NCBI RefSeq assembly: GCF_004000865.1
Contig: NZ_BIMB01000010.1
Span: forward strand, 118,568-182,567
Reading direction: 5' to 3'
Origin: Paenibacillus elgii NBRC 100335
Lineage (GTDB): Bacteria; Bacillota; Bacilli; Paenibacillales; NBRC-103111
Length of the DNA stretch: 64,000 nt
The position numbers and the translations under genes were made by a program. Positions 1 through 10,834 of this stretch are shown here, piece by piece. The notes beneath the pieces were generated by a model, which ran no database searches, was not told where the DNA came from, and was given only the letters and a program-made list of their open reading frames with translations. Numbering within the stretch: position 1 is the stretch's first letter; each line of letters opens with the position of its first letter.

Positions 1-2
1 GC

Positions 3-41
3 GAAGTGGTGGAACAATCTTTTATGGATGCGGAGCATTAG
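3..41 (+). CDS. possible 3' tail of an upstream gene (partial)
   Basis: One frame entering from the left edge is open for twelve codons, reads EVVEQSFMDAEH, and ends at a TAG. In related genomes the gene before yhbY is often aroE (shikimate dehydrogenase), and this tail could be its C-terminus. Twelve residues are too few to recognise a family. A second frame stays open to about 115, so even the choice of frame is uncertain. Confidence 0.2.
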   Translation, partial: EVVEQSFMDAEH

Positions 42-109
42 AGTTTTTTAAACAATTTGGAAGAGTTTCTATGTTTTGGCTAGGCACGGATTTGGCAAAC
101 GGGTTAGGG

Positions 110-440
110 GTTTGAGATGTTGCAGTACAGGGCGCTTCATGACAAGGTCATGAGCCCCTGACGCCCCGGTTTGCGCTTTGCGCCGAACAAGAGCTTCATG
201 ACAGCGTCATGAGGCGGCTCCTTCCCCGCAATAAATGAAAACCGCACGACGCAACACAGCGCACCCTGGGCATAACGTATGGAGAGAACGCCGCATGTGA
301 GCGTGTCCCGAAGGGACGAAAGCGTTCCTACGCCGCTGTTCCTTCAACGCCGGCCCCGCAGCAGGCACGCCCCTTTCGGGTGTCCAGAGGGCGTAGCCCT
401 TTGGGGTCCTCCCTACTAGGGAGGATTTAGGAGGGTGCTC
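110..440. repeat. palindrome-rich intergenic DNA, probable dispersed repeat
   Basis: No gene is supported between about 42 and 463. The stretch holds two near-identical 20-bp palindromic units at 135-154 and 194-213, each a CATGAC arm, a 3-base spacer and a GTCATG arm. It also holds a perfect 9-bp inverted repeat with a one-base centre at 407-425 (arms TCCTCCCTA and TAGGGAGGA), and GC-rich stretches between them. This packing of small palindromes resembles dispersed intergenic repeats of Paenibacillus-type genomes. That is inferred from structure only; no second full copy is visible in this window. Confidence 0.45.
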
Positions 441-463
441 ACTTAAGGAGGAAACACACAACC

Positions 464-757
464 ATGTTAACAGGCAAACAAAAAAGGTATTTGCGCTCTT
501 TGGCGCATCATATGAATCCGATCTTTCAGGTCGGCAAAGGCGGCGTAAACGATCATCTGATCCGCCACATCAGCGAGGCGCTGGAAGTCCGCGAATTGAT
601 CAAAGTCACGGTGCTTAACAACTGTATGGAGGACCGGAACGAAGTGGCCGAGCAGTTGGCGGAAGGCGCCGGCGCGGAGCTGGTTCAAGTGATCGGCAAA
701 ATCATCGTGCTCTACAAGGAATCCCGCGAGAATAAAACGATCGAGCTTCCGGTTTAA
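464..757 (+). CDS. yhbY: YhbY/YqeI family RNA-binding protein (CRM domain)
   Basis: Small basic protein of 97 residues that is almost entirely a CRM (CRS1/YhbY) RNA-binding fold. The family associates with pre-50S ribosomal particles and is thought to help large-subunit assembly. The conserved N-terminal pattern LTGKQKRYLRSLAH is clear, as is the GKGGV loop typical of the domain near residue 25. The length matches the family. The ATG at 464 follows a strong AAGGAGG at 445-451. It heads a run of closely spaced co-directional genes in the order known from Bacillus (yqeI-nadD-yqeK-yqeL), so it is probably the first gene of that operon here. Confidence 0.93.
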   Translation: MLTGKQKRYLRSLAHHMNPIFQVGKGGVNDHLIRHISEALEVRELIKVTVLNNCMEDRNEVAEQLAEGAGAELVQVIGKIIVLYKESRENKTIELPV

Positions 758-806
758 GCCTACGGCGGCGGAAGTGGCATTTCAGCTAAAAAGAGGGGGA
801 TGCCGG

Positions 807-1394
807 ATGAAGGTCGGTTTGATGGGCGGCACCTTCGATCCCGTTCATATCGGGCATTTGATTGCCGCCCAAAGCGTTTGCGAGAGGCTCGAACTCGACG
901 AAGTATGGTTTATGCCGACGAACGTGCCTCCGCATAAAGAACAGGCGCCCGGAGCTTCCCCGCGGCAGCGGCTGGAGATGGTCGAGCTTGCCGTCGAAGG
1001 GCATCCGCACTTCCGGGCTTCGGATATGGAGCTGCGCAAAGGCGGCGTATCGTACAGTATCGAGACGGTAACGATGCTTAGGGCGCAGCATCCCGGTTGT
1101 CGGTTTACTTATATTATCGGGGCCGATATGGTTCGATATTTGCCGAAGTGGTATAAGATCGACGAGTTGGTCCGCTTGGTTACTTTCGCCGGATTGCAGC
1201 GGCCGGGCTATGATACAGGGTACGAGGGGCTTCCCGATGCCATTCGGCAGGCGGTGAAGCTTGTGCCGATGCCGCAAATCGAGCTGTCGTCCACGTTGAT
1301 TCGGCAGCGGCGGGCTTTGGGGCAGTCGGTGCGTTACATGGTCCCGGACCGGGTAAATCATTATATCGAGGTGAACCGTCTGTATGAAGCGTGA
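807..1394 (+). CDS. nadD: nicotinate-nucleotide adenylyltransferase
   Basis: Transfers AMP from ATP to nicotinate mononucleotide, giving deamido-NAD in NAD biosynthesis (cytosol). The 195-residue protein opens with the nucleotidyltransferase signature GGTFDPVHIGH, whose HxGH motif binds ATP, and carries the second signature SSTLIRQR near residue 157. An in-frame start at 774 exists, but the ATG at 807 is chosen because it follows GAGGGGG at 793-799 and begins exactly at the conserved MKVGLMGGTFDP. The 3' end overlaps yqeK by 11 bases, which suggests translational coupling. Confidence 0.95.
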   Translation: MKVGLMGGTFDPVHIGHLIAAQSVCERLELDEVWFMPTNVPPHKEQAPGASPRQRLEMVELAVEGHPHFRASDMELRKGGVSYSIETVTMLRAQHPGCRFTYIIGADMVRYLPKWYKIDELVRLVTFAGLQRPGYDTGYEGLPDAIRQAVKLVPMPQIELSSTLIRQRRALGQSVRYMVPDRVNHYIEVNRLYEA

Positions 1395-1965
1395 GGAAAT
1401 GATCGAATCGGTTCGCTCCCAGATGCCGGAGAAGCGCTGGAACCATACGCTTGGCGTCATGGAAACGGCGGTGCGGCTGGCGGAACGTTACGGCGCGGAC
1501 CCGGCCAAAGCCGAGCTGGCGGCCATTCTCCACGATGTCTGCAAATATTGGCGTGTGGACGAGCAAGCGCGCATCATCCGCGAGAACGGACTGCCTCCGG
1601 ATTTGCTCGAATACGACAAAGAGCTATGGCATGCCCACGCAGGCGCTTGGATCGCCCGGGAGCAGTACGGCGTAAGCGACGAGGAAGTGCTGGATGCGAT
1701 TCGTTATCACACCTCAGGGCGCGCGCGAATGACGCTGCTGGACAAGGTCGTTTGCTTGGCGGATTACATGGAGCCGGGACGGGATTTTCCGGGCGTGCAT
1801 AATATTCGCCAAAACGCCGAACATAGTTTAGAGAAGGCACTTATAACCGGATTTGACGGAACGATCCGTTTTTTATTGGATAAAGGCAAGCGAATTTATC
1901 CGCTGACCTTCGAAGCTCGCAACGGACTGATCCGGGAGCTGGAGGAGCGGGGAGAAACGGTATGA
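1384..1965 (+). CDS. yqeK: HD-domain hydrolase YqeK, bis(5'-nucleosyl)-tetraphosphatase type
   Basis: HD-superfamily metal-dependent phosphohydrolase of 193 residues. The YqeK family symmetrically cleaves diadenosine tetraphosphate to two ADP. Visible metal-binding elements are the first His in RWNHTLGV, the HD pair in ILHDVCKYW, the HAHAG segment and the RYHTSG segment, in the order typical of YqeK. It overlaps nadD by 11 bases and is followed after 22 bases by rsfS, the standard order in Bacillota. The start at 1384 lies inside the end of nadD and gives a family-like N-terminus. Confidence 0.92.
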   Translation: MKREEMIESVRSQMPEKRWNHTLGVMETAVRLAERYGADPAKAELAAILHDVCKYWRVDEQARIIRENGLPPDLLEYDKELWHAHAGAWIAREQYGVSDEEVLDAIRYHTSGRARMTLLDKVVCLADYMEPGRDFPGVHNIRQNAEHSLEKALITGFDGTIRFLLDKGKRIYPLTFEARNGLIRELEERGETV

Positions 1966-1987
1966 TTTACTTACAGGAGGAAACGAT

Positions 1988-2335
1988 ATGACCATTCAAC
2001 CGGATGAGCTTATGCAGCTCGTGGTCGATGCGGCCGAAGACAAGAAAGCGATGGACGTAACGGCATTGAACCTGCGCGGGATTTCTTTGATTGCGGATTA
2101 TTTCGTCATTTGCCACGGGAATTCCGAAACGCAGGTGCAAGCGATCGCGACCGAGATTAAAAAACGTTCTGAAGAGCGCGGCGCACGAATTCGCGGCCTC
2201 GAAGGCATGGACACGGCCCGTTGGGTGCTTGTCGACTTGGGCGACGTCGTCGTTCACGTGTTTCACCGCGACGAACGCGAATATTACAACATTGAGCGGC
2301 TGTGGTCTGACGCGAAAGTGGTCGAACGGGTATGA
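1988..2335 (+). CDS. rsfS: ribosome silencing factor RsfS
   Basis: RsfS (RsfA/YbeB/YqeL family, Iojap domain) binds ribosomal protein uL14 and blocks joining of the subunits when nutrients are short. The 115-residue protein has the family landmarks ALNLRGISLIADYFVICHGNS near residues 21-43 and GLEGMDTARWVLVDLGDVVVHVF near residues 71-95. The ATG follows AGGAGGAAACGAT at 1975-1987. Its stop codon overlaps the next start as ATGA, so translation of the following gene is probably coupled. Confidence 0.95.
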   Translation: MTIQPDELMQLVVDAAEDKKAMDVTALNLRGISLIADYFVICHGNSETQVQAIATEIKKRSEERGARIRGLEGMDTARWVLVDLGDVVVHVFHRDEREYYNIERLWSDAKVVERV

Positions 2336-3234
2336 GGCTGGAAGCCGGAACGATCCGACGTTTGGACGTGGCGAGAGAAGTATCGCCGCACGGCTATTTT
2401 TTGACGGACGGCACGCAAGACGTGCTGCTCCATTACAACGAAGCCATCGGGGAAGTGAAGCCGGGGGAGCAGGTTGAAGTATTCCTGTTTCATGACACCG
2501 AGGACCGGCTGGCGGCGACGATGCGCAAGCCGCTCGTGACGCTCGGAGAAGTCGCACTTCTCGAAGTGGTCGACATTCATCCGCGCTTCGGCTGCTTTCT
2601 CGAAATGGGGCTCGGGCGTCATTTGCTGCTTCCTTTTAAAGAGCTGCCCGAGCTTAAGGAGCTTCGTCCCGAAGTCGGAGACCGCGTATTCGTCGTCCTC
2701 GCTCATGACCGGCAAGGACGGCTTGTCGCCAAAGTGGCCGGAGAAGACCAGCTCAAGCGCCTGTGCTTTGACGCTCCGGCAAGCTGGCGCAACACTTGGG
2801 TCGACGCCCGCGTCTACAAGCCGCTGCAAATGGGCTCATTCGTCGTCTGCGACGGCGGCGTAGTCGGCTTTGGCGTCATCGGCTTCATTCACGCGTCCGA
2901 GAGAACCCGCTTGCTGCGCCTCGGCGAACAGGTGAAAGTGCGCGTCACGTTTGTGCGCGAGGACGGCAACGTCAACTGCTCGATGCGCGAGCGTAAGGAG
3001 GTCGGACGCGACACCGATTCGGAGAAGCTGCTGGCCTTCCTGAAAGAGCGCCCGAATCAGGCGATGCCGTATTCGGACGAAACGCCGGCCGATTTGATTA
3101 GCCAACGGTTCGGGATGAGCAAGTCCGCCTTCAAGCGCGCCATCGGCAAGCTGATGAAGGAAGGCCTGGTTTATCAGGAAGGCAGCTGGACCTATTTGAA
3201 AAAAGAAGCGGCATCGCAGCCGGCATCCGAATGA
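2332..3234 (+). CDS. cvfB: CvfB/YitL family S1-domain RNA-binding protein
   Basis: A 300-residue protein of the CvfB family, built from consecutive S1-like OB domains and a C-terminal winged helix. In Staphylococcus CvfB binds RNA and influences virulence-gene expression; YitL is the Bacillus homologue. Visible features are an N-terminal S1-like repeat (GYFLTDGTQDVLLHYNEA), a second repeat (GCFLEMGLGRHLLLPFKE), a third region near FIHASERTRLLRLG, and the terminal ISQRFGMSKSAFKRAIGKL helix-turn-helix-like segment. It overlaps rsfS by four bases. Bacillus keeps this gene elsewhere, so its place in the yqe operon is a lineage trait. Confidence 0.88.
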   Translation: MRLEAGTIRRLDVAREVSPHGYFLTDGTQDVLLHYNEAIGEVKPGEQVEVFLFHDTEDRLAATMRKPLVTLGEVALLEVVDIHPRFGCFLEMGLGRHLLLPFKELPELKELRPEVGDRVFVVLAHDRQGRLVAKVAGEDQLKRLCFDAPASWRNTWVDARVYKPLQMGSFVVCDGGVVGFGVIGFIHASERTRLLRLGEQVKVRVTFVREDGNVNCSMRERKEVGRDTDSEKLLAFLKERPNQAMPYSDETPADLISQRFGMSKSAFKRAIGKLMKEGLVYQEGSWTYLKKEAASQPASE

Positions 3235-3283
3235 AGGTCGTTCGGAGCCGGCCTTTGTCTGTTCGCTGAAGGAGGAGCAAGCT

Positions 3284-4087
3284 GTGGCTTACGAACAATT
3301 TTCCTATCTGTATGACCGGCTGATGGAGGACATGCCCTATGACGACTGGCTCCACTTTGCGCACCAGTGCTGGGACAAGCTCGGAACGCCCCGAAGCGTA
3401 GTCGATCTGGGCTGCGGCACCGGAAGCATCGCGGTCCCTCTGGCGCAGCTCGGCTACGAAGTCGTCGGCATCGACCTGTCGGAGGACATGCTTTCCATGG
3501 CTAGTCAAAAAGCGGAAAGCGCCCAGCGGAGCAAGTCTTTTCCTGCGGGCGGAAGCGTGATGTGGCTTCAGCAGGACATGCGCGAATGGGAGCTTGGCCA
3601 CCCGGTGGATGCGGTCATCTCATTTTGCGATTGCCTGAATTATTTGCTGGAGGAAGAAGACATCGAGCGGACCTTTAAGCAGGTATACGATGGGCTGGCT
3701 CCCGGCGGGGTGTTCGTGTTCGACATGCATACGCAGAGCCAGCTTCAGAGCTATGCGGAATCGCAGCCGTTTTTCCTGAACGACGACGATGTCGCTTACA
3801 TCTGGACCTGCGATTTCGATCCGGGCCGGTGCGAAATCGAGCACGAGCTGACGCTGTTCGTACGGGAAGGCGACGCTTGGGCGGAAGGGTCTGACGATGC
3901 CATTACGGAGCGATATCACCGGATCGAGGAGCTGCATGTGCAGCGGGCGTATCCGCTCGATTGGGTGCAGGAGCGGCTGCGTGCGGCCGGATTTTCCGAG
4001 ACGGCATGCTATGCCGACTTTTCGTTCGAAGCGCCGAAGGACGATACGCAGCGTGCGTTTTTTGTGGCCGTGAAGCAGCGGGATTGA
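3284..4087 (+). CDS. yqeM: class I SAM-dependent methyltransferase YqeM
   Basis: A 267-residue class I methyltransferase that corresponds by position and sequence to Bacillus YqeM, whose substrate is not firmly known. Motif I is VVDLGCGTGSIAVPLAQ near residue 39 and the acidic end of strand two is VVGIDLSEDML; a motif like ISFCDCLNYLL follows. The start is GTG at 3284, set by AAGGAGGAG at 3269-3277; no upstream ATG has a comparable site. It is the last gene of the first operon, 49 bases after cvfB. Confidence 0.88.
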   Translation: MAYEQFSYLYDRLMEDMPYDDWLHFAHQCWDKLGTPRSVVDLGCGTGSIAVPLAQLGYEVVGIDLSEDMLSMASQKAESAQRSKSFPAGGSVMWLQQDMREWELGHPVDAVISFCDCLNYLLEEEDIERTFKQVYDGLAPGGVFVFDMHTQSQLQSYAESQPFFLNDDDVAYIWTCDFDPGRCEIEHELTLFVREGDAWAEGSDDAITERYHRIEELHVQRAYPLDWVQERLRAAGFSETACYADFSFEAPKDDTQRAFFVAVKQRD

Positions 4088-4123
4088 GATTGAAGTGGGG
4101 CAAACAGATAGGGACGCATCACG

Positions 4124-4225
4124 TTAACGTGTTAAATGGATAATCAGTTGCAGCAGACACAGAATCATCCCCCACAGCGGGAGCGACAGCATGACTCCGT
4201 TGATCAATCCTTTCAAGCGGCTCAT
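4124..4225 (-). CDS. possible 33-residue single-pass membrane peptide
   Basis: The minus strand has a short frame of 33 codons, MSRLKGLINGVMLSLPLWG followed by a hydrophobic stretch ending HLTR. It has a basic N-terminus, about 20 hydrophobic residues and a short basic tail, as in a small membrane protein. A GGAGG lies directly against the ATG at 4225. The TTG four codons in, at 4216, is nine bases from that GGAGG and may be the real start (30 residues). It lies between yqeM and the leuS leader, antisense to both. No family is recognised, and it could be a chance frame. Confidence 0.4.
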   Translation of the reverse strand: MSRLKGLINGVMLSLPLWGMILCLLQLIIHLTR

Positions 4226-4359
4226 CCTCCGTAAGCTTTGAATAGAAAACTTTTATTACAAGTATGGCCAAGTTGTGGAGGATGTAACCGGAGCAGGGTC
4301 GCTGGATATTGGCCCGGCGGCATTTTATCCCGCTGCTTCGGGAAAATCGGGAGCCCGGC

Positions 4360-4389
4360 TTGACACGGAGGAATCGTTTTTCATATAAT
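4360..4389 (+). promoter_or_regulatory. sigma-A promoter of leuS
   Basis: A consensus TTGACA at 4360-4365 and a consensus TATAAT at 4384-4389 are separated by 18 bases, immediately upstream of the T-box leader. Both boxes are perfect, so this is very likely the start point of leuS transcription. Confidence 0.85.
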
Positions 4390-4399
4390 GAAACCTAAT

Positions 4400-4684
4400 T
4401 GGAGCATATATGCAAAAGGCCGTGACAAGAACTAGTAACTGCAGCGCTTTCTTTCAGAGAGCCGGTGGCGGGTGGGAACCGGTAGAAGCAGGCAGCGAAC
4501 TCATCTTCGAGCCGTTTGGCCAATAGACCGCAACAAAGCGCAAGCTTCGCCGGTCAAAGCCATAAACGTACCCCGCGTTAAGGGGAGAGTGGGCCCGGGC
4601 AAAGCATGTCTAGGTCAACTAGGGTGGTACCACGGGAAATAAGCCTCTCGTCCCTAGCGTTGCGCTAGCGATGAGGGCTTTTTT
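4400..4684 (+). promoter_or_regulatory. leucine T-box leader with terminator
   Basis: A T-box riboswitch senses uncharged tRNA and lets transcription continue only when the tRNA is unacylated. The AGAGAG/GGTGG stem-I segment lies at about 4457-4470. A specifier context GAA-CTC-A at 4497-4503 presents CTC (leucine). The T-box bulge AGGGTGGTACCACGGG at 4621-4636 pairs with the tRNA acceptor end. The terminator stem, about 4642-4678 with arms around CCCTAGCG and CGCTAGCG, is followed by TTTTTTG. The specifier agrees with the gene that follows, leuS. Confidence 0.95.
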
Positions 4685-4711
4685 GTTTGAATCGAAGGAG
4701 GTCTACACAAT

Positions 4712-7162
<2,451 letters not shown>

Positions 7163-7181
7163 GAAGCGGCGTCAGGAAAAC

Positions 7182-7216
7182 AAAAAACCGCGCTCCGGAA
7201 TCGGAGCACGGCGGTT
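7182..7216 (-). terminator. terminator after comER (minus strand), between convergent genes
   Basis: The inverted repeat AACCGC-GCTCCG / CGGAGC-GCGGTT has a three-base bulge and a four-base loop, with a run of six A on the plus strand at 7182-7187. Read on the minus strand the hairpin is followed by TTTTTT, so it ends comER. It also lies just after leuS and may slow transcripts from that side. Confidence 0.8.
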
Positions 7217-7257
7217 CATATCGGAAAAGGACGTGAAAGCATCGCGTTCTATTCGGC

Positions 7258-8082
7258 CTACGGGCTGAAAAACCGGGCTTTCACCTTTTCCACGTCTTCA
7301 TCGTATTTAGCATGAGTTGTGCGGATCAGGTCGTCAAAGACCCCGCACAGCTCTTTTTGCATTATGCGGAGTCCTTCCGCGGTAATGCCGCCGGGAACGG
7401 ATACCCGCTGCTGCAGGGAAGCGGGCGTAAAGCCTCCGGTAGTCAGCAGCCTGCCGGTACCGAGCGTCATTTCGGCCGCAAGCTGCGTAGCCTCCGTCTC
7501 GGAGATGCCGGTGGCGGCAACGGCGGCATCGACGAATTTTTGCACGAAAAAGGCCAGAAACGCCGGGCCGCAGCTTGTAATGTCCGAAGAGACGCGCGTA
7601 TACTCCTCGCGGATGCGGATAGGGGCGCTAATGTGAGAAAGCAGCAGTTCCAGCCGGGCTTGATCCTCGTCGGTCATCCGCTCTCCATAAATGCACAGAG
7701 TTGCCCCGCTGAGTACATAGTTGGTAATGCTCGGAATGACCTTGGCGATTTTGCAGGGAAGCAATTTTTCCAAATGACGAATCTGCACCGGGCTTGTAAT
7801 GGAGACGACGACCGTGTCCGGAGTGACGACATCCCGGATATCATCGATGACCGCTTTGAATTCCATAGGTTTTACACATAGAAAAAGAAGCTGGGACCCC
7901 GATGCAGCTTCCTTATTGGAACGGGCTGTTTGCAGGCCCGGGTAGCTTTCCGCTAACTGCTCCGCTTTGCGGGCGGTGCGATTGGTCACAACAAGATGCT
8001 CCGGGCTGACTGCGCCGGATTGAATGAACGCTTCGACGAGAATACTGCCCATGCTGCCTGTTCCGATAAATCCGATTTGCAT
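7258..8082 (-). CDS. comER: ComER, pyrroline-5-carboxylate reductase-like protein
   Basis: A 274-residue member of the ProC (P5C reductase) family, with the N-terminal NAD(P)-binding Rossmann motif IGFIGTGSMGS and the C-terminal dimer segment with SPGGITAEGL-type residues (SVPGGITAEGLRIM). In Bacillus the comER product is dispensable for competence, has been linked to sporulation and biofilm control, and is divergent from comEA, exactly as here. The start at 8082 is chosen because an AGGGGGG lies six bases upstream; longer in-frame starts would extend into the comEA promoter region. Whether it makes proline cannot be told. Confidence 0.88.
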   Translation of the reverse strand: MQIGFIGTGSMGSILVEAFIQSGAVSPEHLVVTNRTARKAEQLAESYPGLQTARSNKEAASGSQLLFLCVKPMEFKAVIDDIRDVVTPDTVVVSITSPVQIRHLEKLLPCKIAKVIPSITNYVLSGATLCIYGERMTDEDQARLELLLSHISAPIRIREEYTRVSSDITSCGPAFLAFFVQKFVDAAVAATGISETEATQLAAEMTLGTGRLLTTGGFTPASLQQRVSVPGGITAEGLRIMQKELCGVFDDLIRTTHAKYDEDVEKVKARFFSP

Positions 8083-8191
8083 GACCATCCCCCCTGATTG
8101 GATTGCAGCCTTTTTCATGTATATGAGACGGGGCGCAAAACCATGCATTCGATTTTTCGATCAAGATTCGATGAAGAAACGAGGTGGAGCA

Positions 8192-8779
8192 ATGCCCCAT
8201 TTTTCGGAAAAAGCTTTGCTGCGTCTTGCCGGCCTGACGCTCGCCGCTGGTATTATCATTGTGCTGCTGGTTTGGCGCCCTTGGACCTCTGATGGAATAC
8301 CGGTGGGCTTTAAGGCGGCGGACGAGGAAATGAGAAAATTGCTTCAGGAGCAGAACGAAGCAAGACAAGCGAATGGGCTTCCGGGCGAGGCGAAGGCAGC
8401 GAAGGATGAAAAGAACCCTGCGGCGGAGCCGAAAGGGAATCCGACCGCGGAGAAGGCTGCCGCAGAGTCAGCGCCCAAGCCTACCGCAGCGGGCAGTCCG
8501 CCGGAAGAAGCTACCGCCGTCGGGGCGGCTTCCGATCCGGTCAAGGCCGCTGCCGGGAAGCCGTCGGAGAGCGCTTCGGGCAAAATCAATTTGAACACGG
8601 CTACCGCCAAACAGCTCGACGAGCTCCCGGGAATCGGGGCCAGCCGGGCGGAAGCGATTGTCGAGCTTCGCAAGAAGCTGGGCGGTTCGTTCAAATCCGT
8701 GGACCAGCTGCTGGAAGTGAAGGGAATCGGCGAAAAAATGCTGAAAAAAATAAAGCCTCTCGTCACTTTGGAGCCTTGA
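8192..8779 (+). CDS. comEA: competence protein ComEA, DNA receptor
   Basis: ComEA is the membrane-anchored double-stranded DNA receptor of natural transformation. The 195-residue protein has one N-terminal membrane segment (about residues 9-27), a long Ala/Pro/Lys/Glu-rich linker (about 45-130) and a C-terminal pair of helix-hairpin-helix motifs (LPGIGASRAEAI and VKGIGEKMLKKI) in the ComEA domain INLNTATAKQLDELPG. The start at 8192 follows GAGGTGGAG. It is divergent from comER with 109 bases between. Confidence 0.93.
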   Translation: MPHFSEKALLRLAGLTLAAGIIIVLLVWRPWTSDGIPVGFKAADEEMRKLLQEQNEARQANGLPGEAKAAKDEKNPAAEPKGNPTAEKAAAESAPKPTAAGSPPEEATAVGAASDPVKAAAGKPSESASGKINLNTATAKQLDELPGIGASRAEAIVELRKKLGGSFKSVDQLLEVKGIGEKMLKKIKPLVTLEP

Positions 8780-8889
8780 TTCGGCCAAGCTATGCAATTA
8801 TGTCTGGAATGTTTTGCGGAGAAAGCTTTCGTTTTGCTGCGAGATGTGCGAAAATAGGTACGATTATCCATCATTTCTGTTGATTATAA

Positions 8890-10194
<1,305 letters not shown>

Positions 10195-10225
10195 AGCCGG
10201 AAAACATAAAGGAGCTTGAATCAGC

Positions 10226-10738
10226 ATGATGGCACGTAAAGATTGGGATACGTATTTTATGGATATCGCCTATATGGCTTCCACCCGCTCCCAATGCAGC
10301 CGAAGGCACGTTGGAGCCGTACTGGTGCAGGGGAAGAAGCTGCTCGGCACGGCGTACAACGGTGCTCCGATGGGCGTGCCGGATTGCTCGGAAGCGGGCT
10401 GCATGCTCGTGGAAGAGTACGAATTGGTCGCATCGGACGGCAAGGAGCAGGTGGTCAAGAAGCAGCGCTGCATCCGGACGATCCATGCGGAGCAAAACCT
10501 GCTGCTGTTTACGGACCGCGAGGACCGCGAGGGGTCCGTCGTTTATGTGACCGACCAGCCGTGCTGGACGTGCGCGAATATGCTCGCGAACAGCGGCGTA
10601 TCGGAGATCGTATTCCACCGGTCGTATCCGAAAGACAACGACAAGGTGCGGGCGCTGATGGAGCAGCGCGGAATGACGTTCCGGCAGCTTGAAAACTACG
10701 AGCCACCGGCCGGAACGGTCAGCGAAGTGAAAAATTAG
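10226..10738 (+). CDS. comEB: dCMP deaminase ComEB
   Basis: Zinc-dependent cytidine/deoxycytidylate deaminase of 170 residues, converting dCMP to dUMP for thymidylate synthesis. The catalytic zinc site is visible as HAE in IRTIHAEQN (about residue 87) and the PCWTC motif (about residue 112). The SRxHVGAV pattern near residue 27 is typical of the ComEB group. It begins with tandem ATG codons, and the first is taken. Although encoded in the com locus it has no proven need in DNA uptake in Bacillus. Confidence 0.93.
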   Translation: MMARKDWDTYFMDIAYMASTRSQCSRRHVGAVLVQGKKLLGTAYNGAPMGVPDCSEAGCMLVEEYELVASDGKEQVVKKQRCIRTIHAEQNLLLFTDREDREGSVVYVTDQPCWTCANMLANSGVSEIVFHRSYPKDNDKVRALMEQRGMTFRQLENYEPPAGTVSEVKN

Positions 10739-10760
10739 AACGATCCAAAGCCTAGGAGGA

Positions 10761-10816
10761 AGAACCTCTTTTGGGGCGTGCATCAGGCATGCGCCCGGGA
10801 GAGGTTCTTTTTTTGT
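10761..10816 (+). terminator. terminator or attenuator between comEB and comEC
   Basis: A strong stem pairs AGAACCTCT with AGAGGTTCT, with an inner stem GGGCGTGC/GCATGCGCCC, and is followed by a run of seven T at about 10808-10814. It would end most comEB transcripts and limit read-through into comEC, whose ATG lies 19 bases beyond. The arms also place the comEC ribosome site just after the T-run. Confidence 0.85.
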
Positions 10817-10834
10817 TGCTGGAAGGAGGAGCGG

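Noticed and set aside
207..461. 84-codon open frame on the minus strand before yhbY
   Set aside because: It lies wholly in the palindrome-rich block, has no ribosome site or recognisable family, and looks like translated repeat DNA.
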